Source: Bremia lactucae (Eukaryota > Oomycota > Peronosporomycetes > Peronosporales > Peronosporaceae). From it: 44,924 nucleotides of DNA. The translations under genes and the position numbers were made by a program. The stretch covers positions 758,969-803,892 of the forward strand of contig NC_090624.1 in NCBI RefSeq assembly GCF_004359215.1. Reading direction: 5' to 3'. The notes under the pieces are model-generated. The model did not search any database. It was given only the letters and a program-made list of their open reading frames with translations, and was not told the DNA's origin. This document shows, piece after piece, positions 8,288 to 19,890 of this stretch (the first letter of the stretch is position 1; the number at the start of each line of letters is the position of its first letter).

Positions 8288-10402
8288 TGATATGTACTGA
8301 ACTTCGTAATCGCACTTTTGGGACGCACTATTTGGGACGCACTTTTTGGACACGAAGTTTAAGTATAGCCCTTTTTGCAATTATGACTGAAATTAGCTGC
8401 TACTTACTATATTGATCGCTTTTTACAAGCGAAACACATCCTGTACGGAAGTCACGCAGCAAGGAAGCGTGTACTATATGGTATGAAACCAGTCCCCATA
8501 AATTCAATAATTTACTGTGTGACTCGTATTTGACCAGTTTACGGTGAGCTAACGATCAATTTTGTAGCTTGCGCATTAAATTTTGCATAGCAAGGTGCGA
8601 TGCGATCCGTTCTCATTTTCATATTTATATTTACTGTCTAATTCTGTACCGAAGTTGCAATCACGTGAGGCAAAAGGATCAAGGGAATCGTAAGATAAGC
8701 CAAATACTGCCAGTTTATGTTCTTTATATGGCCACAAACAAGAAAAATACCTTAAGCGGAGAATTCTTACTTTTATTAAGTGTAGGTATGTCATAAAAGG
8801 CAAAGCAAATGTTTGAGCATTGGCTCAAATGGCAGCGAATTATTTACTAAACATAACGGGTCGCTTTGTTGGCTTGCCCAACAATTTCCTTATGCCTGCC
8901 CTTCTTTAGATTTTTTTATACGTGGCGGCCTGTATTCACTAAAAATTAGCGTTTCATAATAATTAAGCACATGAGGTTAAAGTTAGCATTGAACACCGGC
9001 ACGTGGCTCTTCTATCTCACAAAATATTCTGGTCCGAGCTTAGAGCTTATACTACTGCATGCATCTTAAAACGAATATATTTCCGAATGTCGAGCACCAC
9101 AAGTGGCTCCACGCCAAAGTCGCGCGATACCTGATCATCCACAAGGCCAATTGTGGTCACGAACAAACATGCTGGAGCAGCAGCTGCAATACACTACGCC
9201 AATCCGGTGAAATTCAATGGAACTGAGACTGATCACTTGATGAGGCTTGAAGCAATCAAGGGACTGACGTTTAAATAGATCAGAAACAGTAGCTGCGTTT
9301 GTTTCCAAAACATATTTAATACCTACTTCGTTGGCATCTATAGTTGTATGACAAAGCTGTCCAAATTTAGGTATGTCTGGAGCAATAAAATGCGAGACTT
9401 CGGAGACTCTTGAGTCTACAAGACTTGCTGTCCGAGCGAATAATATTTTTAAGAATTAAGCAAGCTTCTTTATGTTTTAAGAGAATGAAATGAGTTGAGA
9501 GTAGTCTGATAAGATTCAAACCTTTTGGATTCTTGTTAATCGACGGTAACTAGTTGCATAGCGTAAAATTTGCGTCGCGCATTTCTTTACATTCAAGGGC
9601 GAAGTCGACAAGCCCTGTTTAAATACAATATCGTAACTTTGTCAATACAAGAGTAAGATCGAAAGTCGTCGCTGTGATGTCTACAATGGGGTCTTTCAGT
9701 TTGCACCCTTCGGTATCAGAAAAATGAAGTTTAACGAGGTCACGACCATTTAATTCTGAAAGTTATCACCGGATCATAAAGAACAAATTTAAGTGCCACC
9801 GCTTCTAAAACCTGGACTATTACACAGAACGTAGATTAGACGACACCTAGATAGCCGTATAATCCGGTAGCATCAGATATGGGTACCAGGGTTTTGAGGT
9901 CAATTCTCTCATGCAATCTGCCTCTCCAAAAGCAGTACTTAATCATTATTGTACCTGTAAGTGCACAAGGACCAGTTCTTTGCTCTGCTGTTCCTCCTAT
10001 CAAAGTATGTGCTACTGGATTCGCACTATGGTATTTGAACAGATGGAATGATTCATGCAAAATTGGACGGCTGAGTGGTCTTCGACAGACAGTGCCTTAA
10101 TGATAAATGTTTCATGAACATATGGCTAAATTCAAATCGGGAGACATTTGAAGCTGATCACTCCGTTCACCTCCTGTTTAATAATAACAGTCGAATCAGC
10201 TACATTCGAGACATGCTTCCTCAGGATGGGTACTGCTCCTTGCATCTGGCTCTCAGCGATGTCGCACGTGTCTGACCAGTATTTGTGAGCTACTGGCGGG
10301 AAGCATATCACATTCGCTGCTTCCTTGTACAAATACTAGATTGAACGCACTCTTGTTATCAATCTCGTTCATTCCTAAATTTATCTTTTGCCAACGACAA
10401 GC
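8288..10402. other. Long intergenic region upstream of NLP 1
   Basis: About 2.1 kb, AT-rich, with no recognisable gene. A minus-strand stretch of 48 open codons at 9047-9193 has protein-like composition (GLVDDQVSRDFGVEPLVVLD) and might be an old gene fragment, but I do not recognise it. A block at 10258-10296 matches the region just upstream of the second NLP gene. Confidence 0.5.
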
Positions 10403-11122
10403 ATGCGAAATTATCTCTTCAAGGCCATTGCTCTGGGCAGCCTTGCCTTCGTGTCAGCTCAGGAGATTAACATCGACGAAATCGAGCCGTTGCCGGGACT
10501 TGAACCAAATTCAACTATGAACAAGATAATACTACAATTCCAGCCCCAACTTCATGTGTCCTCCGGATGCCAACCGTACCCCGCAGTCGATAGTACTGGC
10601 CATACGAGCTCTGGACTTGGACTCTGGAAAATGGGAACCAAGTGCAATGGATCTCCTCTAGGCTCTCAAGTGTACGCTCGCACGGACAAGTTTAATGGGT
10701 ACACTGCCATCATGTACGCCTGGTACTTTCCAAGGGACTACGTTGTTCGACCCACTGGCCACCGTCACGGTTGGGAGCACGCCATTGTGTGGCTGGGAGG
10801 CTACGGACACGATCCTAAACTTCTGAGCGTGTCTGTCAAGTCTATGATTGGATACAGACAGTACTCCCCACCTGACAAGAAGTTTATGGATGGTAGTAGT
10901 ATCAAGCTTAAGTATACTTGGGTGGGCCTGAGTCATCACTATCTAACGGCGACGAAGAAGAAAGGTGAACGGCAAGAATTGGCGCTGTGGGACGATTTGA
11001 CAGACACTGTGAAAGGCGCTCTTCAAGACAAAGATTCTTTTGGCTTTTATACGCCCATTAGTGACCACGAGTTCATGCGTAATTTGGCAAAAGCTTACGA
11101 TCTCAAAAGATTTAAAGATTAG
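10403..11122 (+). CDS. Secreted NLP (NPP1-domain protein), type 1, altered metal site
   Basis: NLPs are secreted by plant-associated microbes. Cytotoxic members damage plant plasma membranes, while several biotroph members are not cytotoxic but can still be perceived by the plant. The ATG at 10403 begins a 239-aa protein with a clear signal peptide (residues 1-19, cleavage likely before Gln20). Type-1 features are Cys56 and Cys81 and the conserved segment AIMYAWYFPRD at 102-112. The family's central heptapeptide reads GHRHGWE at 119-125. The acidic residue expected at its fifth position, a metal ligand, is Gly123; the other ligand positions (Asp112, His120, Glu125) are kept. It is paralogous to the gene at 13418, with the same length, orientation and cysteine spacing. 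The gene is intact and intronless. Loss of cytotoxicity is inferred, not shown. Confidence 0.93.
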   Translation: MRNYLFKAIALGSLAFVSAQEINIDEIEPLPGLEPNSTMNKIILQFQPQLHVSSGCQPYPAVDSTGHTSSGLGLWKMGTKCNGSPLGSQVYARTDKFNGYTAIMYAWYFPRDYVVRPTGHRHGWEHAIVWLGGYGHDPKLLSVSVKSMIGYRQYSPPDKKFMDGSSIKLKYTWVGLSHHYLTATKKKGERQELALWDDLTDTVKGALQDKDSFGFYTPISDHEFMRNLAKAYDLKRFKD

Positions 11123-13417
11123 TGCTTTTCTTTTGATGGAACCGGTACAGCCACATACACCCATTTGGATTTGCCGTCCCCTCTAGCTCTTTTTGTTTTA
11201 ACTAAATAAAAACCACTGATTAAAATTTCAACATAAAATATTATCAGGTTTTTCTCTCACTCATCTTTAAAGTCGCCTTTCGACATTTTGAGAGTAGTGT
11301 AATGGTAGCAACTTGTTGATGACTAGAATGTATATTGAAAAACCTTTATGTAGGCCTTTAAAACTTCAGTAGCTCGAAAGATCTGCAAAAAGACTTCGCA
11401 AGATTTGAGTAATTTCTTACTTAAATAGCAAGATGCTTTTTTAACAAAGAAATTACGAGCAACAGCTGAGAGTTATGATTTTTTATAATAGTCGGGCTAA
11501 ATTTGTTCGTTTGTATCCGTCATTTTTCGGTAATCAAGCGAGTCTAGACCGCATAAAGTTAGCTAGAGTTCGCAAAGGTAAGATAGGATTATATGGATAG
11601 AAATGAAGCTTAAAGAAACGAGAGGCTGACGAACAGTCATTCCGTCTTAAGAAATTAAGTCAAAGCAAGGATGTTGATAAATTCGAAGACTTGATGAATT
11701 CGATCGCAATTGCGTTGAAAACAGAAGTTGCAAATGTTTGTTGCAAAATCAATCAAGATGGTCTTTCTTGCAAATAGGAGATTTATTTGCCGATAGAATT
11801 CCGTTTTTCAAATTGCAAGAAAAATAAGTAGCCATCATTAAAAATTTTTTGATTGTCTTCGGCATGACTGTACGAAACAGTTGCTTCCATCCATCGTGAA
11901 GGTCGCTACATGCAACTGCTCATGTTTGGACCAAGTAACATATCGACATGAAAGTGCATCTATGATGGGCTTGCACATAAAGCGACATTATATCCTGCAA
12001 CAATGTAGCGCCACCGGTTAAGAAAAGATGATCAATTTACTTTACATGCCCTCTGCTGAAAGGCGCCTATGAGCTACTTTTAGCTATCATATAATAGTTG
12101 GAACCATGCATGTAATTTGCAATGTGGGTCGCATCGAGGCTGATCCGATTCTGAGATTGAAATGCCAAATACGATGCTGAGCGGCTTCCCGTATAAAGTT
12201 TATTTTGTAATGACATGCCTTCTACGTATTTGGCCAAATGCAAAGATCATTTACGTTTTCGATAATCGATTATGTTCTGCTTTAATAAGTGCAAACTGAA
12301 GCATCCGTACATTTGCTTCTTGAAGGCTGTAATGCGCATAGATAGCAATTCTATCTGGCTCAGATAGCCCCATTCTAGTCTTGCAAGAACATTTCGGTCA
12401 GCTTGAAAAAACTATATTTCCGCTAAGCAAAAGTTAATTCAAAACGCCTTAACTTTTACTATATTCTTAATGCAAGGAATGCTTTGGCCGTCAACAAAGA
12501 GACGTCGTTGCTGCATCAAATTATATATGTAACGAATTTGGACTTATCAAATATTATAAGTAATTAGAGATGACGGGCTCATAAGTACCGAAAATGGTGA
12601 CCACATCTTGATAGCATTAAATTACTAAAACTCTATGCCTTATCTTAAACAACGATAAGCGCAACACGTGTTGTAGCCAATTCTTGTGCTTCTTATGGTG
12701 TACCAGGAACTTGGAGGTGAAGGATGTTTTCCAAGAATTTGCTTTTTGATTTGCAATGAGAGCCGTATATCGTTTGACGATATATAAAAATTAAGCTTCG
12801 AGTTTGAATAGTCAATGTGTAGAGTAATTGCGTGATGAAGGTCATCCGTTATCACCGGATGGGGAACAGAGGTCATATCTGCTTTCAGATTTTGCGCTTA
12901 CAAATGAGATAAACCATCTTCATCATAAGGTGCATCGCTTCGTTTGTTCATTTGATACGGCACAAGTACTTATTCATTCCAGGTTTTAGTGCAGTTCGAA
13001 GAAGCACAGAGTCAGGTTGCGCATTTCTCGCAACTCAGCATCGGCTCTTTATTTGCACACGCGGTGGGACAAGCAGCCAGATGGAAGATTCGTGCGACCA
13101 CCTGGGCTGGTGAGAAAACTGCTACAGCTCACGAAAGAATTTCAAACAAAGACAGAGGATGTGTATTCGACAGGATATAATTCTTGGTTGGCTGTTAGAT
13201 TTACTCAATGGGAGACTTGGATTCTCACAGAGGCAGTAGCTTCGATTACTGTGAACTTAAAATTACAAGACCGGCTTTCAAGATGTCGCAATTGCCTGAC
13301 CAGAATTTAGGAGCTACTGGTTCGGAAAATTACAGGATAGGCTACGATCGTACCAAGCACTCTTCGCCGAGGTTTACTTAGAGATCATTCCCAAATTATC
13401 ACTCCCCTTGGTGTAGC
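11123..13417. other. Intergenic region between the two NLP genes
   Basis: About 2.3 kb without a supported gene. The first ~100 bases should hold the 3' end of the NLP 1 transcript. At 13017-13310 a plus-strand frame of 97 codons (with RWDKQPDGRFVRPP and LTKEFQTKTEDVY) has a reasonably protein-like composition but no domain I recognise. A 39-base block at 13282-13320 matches the upstream region of NLP 1 and probably belongs to the promoter or leader. Confidence 0.5.
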
Positions 13418-14122
13418 ATGCGATTCAGTTTATTGAGTGCCGTCGCGGCGTGCTACATTGCTGTCGCTTCATCGCAGCCTATTGATCTTGACGAAGTTGT
13501 TCCTTTTCCAGAGATTGTGCCCCAAAGTGAATCGGATGAATTGATGCTAAAGTTCAAGCCTCAGCTTCATATCAGCTCAGGCTGCCAGCCGTACCCCGCA
13601 GTCGACCAAAATGGATACACAAGCGTCGGACTAGGCGTCTCAAAAGTAGGAACTAGTTGCGATGGTTCTCCTCTTGGTTCCCAGGTCTATGCACGATTTG
13701 AAGAGTACAATTCTCATTACGCCATCATGTACGCGTGGTTCTTCCCTCGGGATTACATGATCCGGCCAATTGGTAATCGTTTCAGCTGGGAGAACGCTGT
13801 GGTGTGGCTGAGTAAGGACGACCACAAGTTGCTAGCTGTGTCTGCTAGCGGCATGTTTAGCTACAAGAAATACGAGCCCGTGGACAATAAAAACTTAGAT
13901 GGAGACAGCTTTAAGCTGAAGTACACCTACCTAGTCACTTCCCATCACTATCTCAAGGCGACTACGGAGAAGGGTGTAAAGCAGGATCTGGTATCGTGGA
14001 CCAACCTAACTCGTCCCGCTTTGCACGCACTTCAAAGAGAGGATTCCTTCGGTGACTACCCAAAAATGCCTCTATCTGACAACTTGTTCGGAAAGAACTT
14101 GGAGAAGGCATTTCCATTCTAA
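13418..14122 (+). CDS. Secreted NLP (NPP1-domain protein), type 1, strongly degenerate heptapeptide
   Basis: The second NLP is 234 aa and starts at an ATG. Residues 1-19 form a signal peptide (hydrophobic LLSAVAACYIAVA, cleavage likely before Gln20). Cys56 and Cys81 and the segment AIMYAWFFPRD (102-112) place it in type 1. The heptapeptide region reads GNRFSWE at 119-125: both His positions (120 and 122) and the acidic position (123) are replaced, by Asn, Phe and Ser. Two of the four metal ligands known for the family are thus missing, so membrane-damaging activity is unlikely (inference). The frame is intact, which argues for a retained role. It is clearly similar to the upstream NLP throughout, for example SSGCQPYPAVD and GSPLGSQVYAR, so the pair arose by duplication. 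Confidence 0.93.
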   Translation: MRFSLLSAVAACYIAVASSQPIDLDEVVPFPEIVPQSESDELMLKFKPQLHISSGCQPYPAVDQNGYTSVGLGVSKVGTSCDGSPLGSQVYARFEEYNSHYAIMYAWFFPRDYMIRPIGNRFSWENAVVWLSKDDHKLLAVSASGMFSYKKYEPVDNKNLDGDSFKLKYTYLVTSHHYLKATTEKGVKQDLVSWTNLTRPALHALQREDSFGDYPKMPLSDNLFGKNLEKAFPF

Positions 14123-14600
14123 ATGTTTGCAGACTAGTCGACGTGATTTAGATGCCACTTGATCGAACGCCCTGGTAAGTTTTAGGAACACACCCATCTA
14201 TATTCATAATATACCCTTCATCTAGCATTTCATCCGTTAAAAGTTTTCAGATTCCATCGCTAAATACCATTGTGGTCAATTTTTAGGGTAACTACCGTAT
14301 TGCTCGCTAGTATTATTGTTAGCTAGGTGTCTAGTGTTCTCGTCTATAAGCGTCCTACAACCCAGTAAGCTGTTTCGATGCGACTTTTCTTAGCACGCGC
14401 ATCGAGTTTTACCGCACGTTATCATCACGCAGAAATACTCCCTTGCTCTCTGCAGGCAACATCTACAATGAATATGTGCCATTAGCCATTACAATTTATA
14501 TTAATGGCTTGACCTCACGAAATTAGAGAAAAAATGAAATCGGTACTTGTACAGAAAAACCTACGGTAAGGTTTCCTCCGCTAAGTTATAACCTTCCATG
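14123..14600. other. Intergenic; 3' flank of the second NLP
   Basis: No gene or recognisable repeat is seen between the NLP stop codon and the solo LTR. Confidence 0.5.
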
Positions 14601-15045
14601 TGTTACGGGGTGTATCATTACATGAAATTATTACTTAAAGGTTGTTAATTTAAATATTGTCTAAGAAAAAAGAAGGTAGATAATATTTGGAGATTATTTC
14701 TTATATAATTATATTCTAAAACCTTTTCCATTGGTAGATATAGACCATTATATCTACTTTCTCCTCGGTCCAGTCAGCGCTGTTCGCGTGCAAAGAGAGA
14801 CAGACAAGACGTTGTTACATGTTTTTAATAGCTCATAATTAAGTCAGTATTAAAAAGAATGAAACAGAAGAACTTTATTATATTAAATACAGTTTTTTAA
14901 ATTAATATCTTTCAAGCAAGTGGTATAAAGAGAGTCTTCTTTGCACGAACTAATGTACGTGAAGTGACGTGAGGCACCACTCGCACTGAGGCAGTGCGAA
15001 GTGGACTTGTACTGAAGCAGTACAAGTCAGTAGCGCCCCGTTACA
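14601..15045 (+). repeat. Solo LTR, Gypsy family 1
   Basis: It starts TGTTACGGGGTGT and ends GCCCCGTTACA and aligns by eye along its length with the LTRs at 653-1105 and 1145-1587, including the terminal hairpin GACTTGTACT/AGTACAAGTC. No polypurine tract, primer site or element interior adjoins it. No clear target-site duplication is visible, so the insertion is probably old. Confidence 0.8.
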
Positions 15046-15310
15046 AATATGGATCTATGGTGACTAAGTTATAAGGCATAAGTTAAAGCCCAAATAACCA
15101 ATATAGCTTTGTATAGGTTTTCGATAACTGGCCTAGCCAGGTGTCAAATGTTGACTGTTGAAATTTCTTACATCGGACAGTGTTCTGAATTTTGCGCAGC
15201 TGACAATGTATTTGTGTTCTGTAGGATCTATTGAATTTAACATAGGCTTACCACAGAAAGCCCTTTTAGCTTTTCATCACGGGTATGCTTGACTGGTTTC
15301 TCCTCCTCAG
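15046..15310. other. Intergenic
   Basis: No coding or repeat signal is visible between the solo LTR and the open frame at 15311. Confidence 0.4.
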
Positions 15311-15531
15311 CTATATAATTAGCATGTAAATCAAGATCACTAATGACGAGGTTTGCGATCTCCTCCACTCAAAAGCAAAACACATGCTCGATACCACTTT
15401 CTTCAGCATTTGTACAGACATTAGATTTCGCAAAGGCAATCTCTCAAGAGCAACGGTGATGTCCCCCTCACCACGCTTCTCTTCCAATACTAGATATAGG
15501 TGGCCTCTTGCATTGTCAAACAATCCGGTGC
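15311..15531 (-). pseudogene. Unrecognised open-frame remnant cut by a Gypsy LTR
   Basis: A minus-strand frame open for more than 70 codons has protein-like content (GLFDNARGHLYLVLEEKRG, LERLPLRNLMSVQMLKKVV). It enters directly from the Gypsy LTR boundary at 15532. It may be the 3' part of a gene split by the element, or a chance frame; I do not recognise the family. Confidence 0.25.
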
Positions 15532-16012
15532 TGTAACGGGGCACCCTTCACTAGTACTGATCAAAACTAGTCAACCTAAAGCTGATAACGCTGTAGTTTA
15601 GGTGCCTCGAAACTTCACGTACACAGGAGTACAGAGGAAGCTTTCTAAGTTGTTAAAGGTCAATAGCTACCAGATGTAATTCAAAGTATTAGAATTAGGG
15701 AAAAATAAAACTTTATTATGTATTTGGGTTCCTGCGTGACGATCTTCTATCTACTACTGAACTTATTATTTTAATATCTTACTAAGTTTGGCACCTACTT
15801 GCTTACCGCACAATCGTGTCCTGAAACGATATTGGCGGGGCTAATTTAGGCGTAGTTAACCAATCAATAGAGCTAATGTCTATTTGCATCAATTTATCAA
15901 ATTTGGATATATTGAATATTCAGGTCAAAATTAATAGAGACAATAATTTTGTACTTCTTTGTTTTTTTCTTCATATAGGAAAATAACTTATGTAACGGGA
16001 CACCCCATTACA
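15532..16012 (-). repeat. 3' LTR of the minus-strand Gypsy element (family 2)
   Basis: On the plus strand it runs from TGTAACGGGGCACCC to CACCCCATTACA and matches the LTR at 22596-23136, which lies in the same orientation. The adjacent C9 run (16013-16021), a G9 polypurine tract on the minus strand, marks it as the 3' LTR of an element read on the minus strand. Confidence 0.85.
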
Positions 16013-16839
16013 CCCCCCCCCTAACCAACACTCACTATAGTGGTTGATGTAGGAGAGAGGAAAGATTATTATGTCTTTCCCTGTTATTTGCATTAACGGT
16101 TTTAATCAAAATATCGGTTTTATCTGTATTATTGATTTGAATCAACACACCGATATTATTTTTGACCAAAATTAAGATGGCGACGAATAAGTCTGTGCGC
16201 GTGGGCCGTGATGCCCTTAAGCTGGCAGCTGCACGGATAATTGTAGCTGTCAGTAAGGCAAATATTTCAGTAGGCGCTAATGCGTTTATAACGGGGGATG
16301 TGCCATCTCCTACTCCCATTGGAGGTGACTGGGGCATGTCATCTATTGATGACATTTCAGGTGGCGGGGACAAGTCACCTGCTAGAACAATTGTAGGTGA
16401 CTGAACTAAGTCACTTGCTTCAGTATCTACTGTAAAAGCCGCCAGATTACCCGGAGACGAGTTCGTTGAATTTTTGGGCTTTAACGTGACAACCAGAGAG
16501 GTGAATATGAAGTTGTTTGACTCGTCGGACTTTTTGGTGGGGAATCATCAACAGATGACTCCGCGGGCGATGACCACTCTGGTGACGTTAGCATGCGTCA
16601 TCAGGAACCAAGTGGTCGCAACGACAACATAGCTGCTGGTGGTGTTAGTTTGCATCGCCAGAAAAGGAGTGATTCTAAGGATCGGCTATGGCCAAGATAA
16701 CGTTTGCATTAACATGAGCCAAACCAATAAAGACCGCATTACGTTGCGGTACGCTCCTGGAATTGGCCTTGGTTACTAAGGAATCCTCATTCGCTGGTCT
16801 GGTATGACCAATGGTCAATATCATATTCCGTTGTTCGAC

Positions 16840-18440
16840 TTATCCATGCTTCACAAGCTTGGTGAGGATGAACTGGAATTCTTCAAAGATGCCTTTTACC
16901 GGCATCGGTGGTACACTTGTAAACGGGCAAAGGATGTCAAATTTTTGTTCTAAGCTTAATTTTTTTTGGAATAGAATGCACAAAACATAGTCCGTGAGGT
17001 CTGGCTTGACAAGCCAAATGCTTTCCGCGAGCGTTTCGAGAAACGCACCGTAGTCGGTGCACGCTAAAAGTTGCACCGCTTGTCTAGAGAGGCAGGTATT
17101 GATTGCCCTTGTGGGGGGACTCTTGCCCATGCTGTTTTTAGGGTGCTGGTTATGCCCCTAAGGAAACATATTCCATTAAAAATCCCCACTGGAGGACTCT
17201 CATCTCGTACGAGATGTGTCAAGAGATTGAGAGCCTCCAATCCTTTAACGAGCACGGAAAGCGCTCGTTCTCCGATAAGCCTTCTGCCGAGAATGATGGG
17301 TCTCGTCGTACTGCAAGACGAGACCCGGAACGTCCAACATCAGTTGGGAACGAGGTTCTTAGCTATCATGCCAGGGTGAATACCCTCACCAACGAACGAG
17401 ATACTCGTTCGAACCCCCTTTGCGTCACAGTGGTTCAAAAAATATTCAACACGAAAGCACTTCTCAGCATCTGAATCCATCAATGAATGCGGCGTTGGAG
17501 GAAAGATCGGGTTCGCCTCGTTTGACTATCCCAAATCAACATCGTGATTCGGATCACACCTTTTACTATTTAAGGGAGGATCTTACTCATGAGCGATCCC
17601 ATCACCGCGAGTAAGCGGTGACGGTCGATAATATTTCTCGTGACCAGTTGATAAGTTGTGCGCAGGTTGCGACTGATCAACTGGCGAGCGAAAGGACACA
17701 TCAGTCCCTTCTAAACGAACTGGTGACAGCTCGTCAGAAGATCTTTTCCTTGGTAGGAAGAGTGGGTCGTCTGGTTTAAGAAAATCAGAAATTATTCCGA
17801 GACAATATGTCTTTGGCTCGGAAATATCAGACTTTGGCCCAAAATTCCGCCGTGAATCTAGGGTCTCGAATTGAGACCATTCATGGGGTAATCCACGAAT
17901 CGAAATATCGTGTCAAAAAGATGCGAGCACAGCCTTTGGCTGTGGTCGACTCCGAGTCGGCAGCAAGATGTACCATCTTGCTAAAACGATGAACAAAAAC
18001 AAGAATACCACTGTTGTTATGTTCGTGGTCAGGAAATCCGAAGACGAAGTCCATGGATACAGACTGCCAACCCTCTGCTGGAACAGGTAGAGGTTGTAAT
18101 GGATTACGGGATCAAGCACTGAACTTTTACCCGTTGACAAACTTCGCAAGCACGTATGTACTTGCGGACGAAATCATACTAGCGTCGCCAGTAGAAGTTG
18201 CGACTTGTCGTGAGGTAAGTCTTATAACGCCAAGATACCACTTATTGGCGCATCGTGGTACTCATACATCATGCATAATCGCAAATCATTATGGGTAGGG
18301 ATGACAACACGAAGTGTATCGCCAGCAAAGCTGGATAATAAAACAAACCATTGCGTGTTGCGTATCGATCTGTTGCGGATCGATACAAATTTGCCAATCC
18401 TTTTAAGGATTGTTGGAATGGATTTCTAAGGGAATCCATC
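16840..18440 (-). pseudogene. Gypsy integrase and 3' pol remnant
   Basis: On the minus strand around 18115-17830 one frame reads LPVPAEGWQSVSMDFVFGFP and then NNSGILVFVHRFSKMVHLA, the start of a Gypsy integrase core with its first catalytic Asp. A stop follows soon after RYFDSWITP. Downstream only fragments remain, including a 96-codon frame at 16840-17130 with no clear domain. The H2C2 zinc region expected before the core (about 18200-18440) is not readable. Confidence 0.6.
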
Positions 18441-18445
18441 GACCC

Positions 18446-18960
18446 TTAAAGACTCTTATCTTCTTGAAAAGCTCTTCTAATGTCGTCAAGTAAAGTTGAC
18501 GACGGAACACTTATTGCTGCAACAGTGACCTTATGCTCACTGTTGATTTGCGCAGCCGGCTCAAAATCGAGCCGATGCGAAAGGGCATCAGCGACGACGT
18601 TAAGTCGCCCTGGTTTATTCTCCACGAAGAAGTCAAACTCCGCGAATAAAGACAACCATCTCGCCAGTCTTTGCGAGACGTGTGGACTGTTTACGCCGTG
18701 CACAAAGGCGCATGGTCCGTATATTCAATATACGGTCTATCTCCCAAGAGATAGACCCTGAACTTAGCCAGTGCGTATTCCATGGCAAGGAGTTCTTTGT
18801 AATGCACAAGATAGTTACGTTCAATTGGTTGAAGCTGACACGATTGATAACAGACGACGCGCTCTCCCCCGTCTGTGTCATGTTGCATTGACGCACAGCC
18901 GATTGCAAAATCGCTGGCGTTACAGAACCACTTGAAAAGGTCGGTCTTCGTCAGCGATCG
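18446..18960 (-). pseudogene. Gypsy RNase H domain remnant
   Basis: Frames together show CNASDFAIGCA, KELLAMEYALAKFRVYLLG and FAEFDFFVENKPGRLNVVADALS, the expected blocks of a Gypsy RNase H and its connection to integrase. The first block normally carries a catalytic Asp where Asn now stands. Several frame changes separate the pieces. Confidence 0.7.
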
Positions 18961-19890
18961 CCAGGATTAGCGATTGAATCAAGCCTTTCTTAATATTCTC
19001 GAAGGAACGCTGACAATCAGTGTTCCAGAACCACTTTCGATGTTTCTTTAATATGTAGAATAGATGTACTGTCATTTCGGCATAATTGCGTGAGTGCTTG
19101 TACAAGTACGCCGCTAAATCGAGGAACTTTCTAAACCAGTTTACAACGACTGGTACAGGCCAATCGGTACCCGCCTTGATATTTTCTGGATCCGAGCGTA
19201 CACCGTGTTTACCCATGATGCACTCAAGAAGTGTTGTTTCGCTTGCAGCGAAGATGACAATTCTTGAGATTTGCATACAAGTTGTGCTTACGCGAAAGTG
19301 TTAGAATTTCTCGGGCGTGGGTACGATGTCCATCAGTCGGCTTTTCGTTCATGTCTCTGATATTGACGATGACATCGTAAGAATAGATCGGTGCGAATTT
19401 CCGCACCGATCCCAACAGATTGGTCACACATCTGTTAAATATCGCAAGAGCATTTATAAGTCCTTGTGGCATGACAAGCTACTCCCATAACATACCGCTT
19501 GGGGTGCTTACTGCTGTGATATGAATACTTGTTCACAAATAAGGATCTGATAGAATCCATCCATCAGATTCGTTGACGAAAAGATAGTACTGTTTGACAT
19601 ACCATCAATGATTACGCCTTTTCGTGGTATCGGTGTTTGAGACGGTACATTTGTAGCGTTCAGTTTATTGAATGCATGCACTATCCGCGACCCTCCTGTT
19701 GCTTTACGCACACAGAAGGTCGGAGAACCATGTGAGGATGTTGATTCTCTAACATGGCGTCCTGCTAAGCGTTCGGCAAAAAATTCGCTGATCGCTATTA
19801 CTTGTTCACGAGGCAATAGCCTTGGTACACGATACCGTATCACGAATATGCATAAGGTCGATCACCGTGTCGAGTGTATTTGTCCTTAGG
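18961..19890 (-). pseudogene. Gypsy reverse transcriptase remnant
   Basis: Recognisable blocks in order are HGSPTFCVRKATGGSRIVHAFN (palm/fingers), LMDGFYQI with the first catalytic Asp, MPQGLINALAIFNR, the active-site region IYSYDVIVNI, then a thumb/connection segment (WPVPVVVNWFRKFLDLAAYL). In the active-site box the first of the two Asp residues is replaced by Tyr, so the copy is catalytically dead as well as frameshifted. Confidence 0.75.

Noticed and set aside
8569..8803. Open frames of 75 codons on both strands
   Set aside because: Low-complexity AT-rich translation without domain or neighbours; likely chance.
9836..10332. Several short frames upstream of the first NLP, considered as small secreted effectors
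   Set aside because: None has a convincing signal peptide or an RxLR or LFLAK motif; they overlap each other on both strands.
10388..10402. TTG start for the first NLP
   Set aside because: The ATG at 10403 gives a complete signal peptide directly; the five extra residues would displace it.
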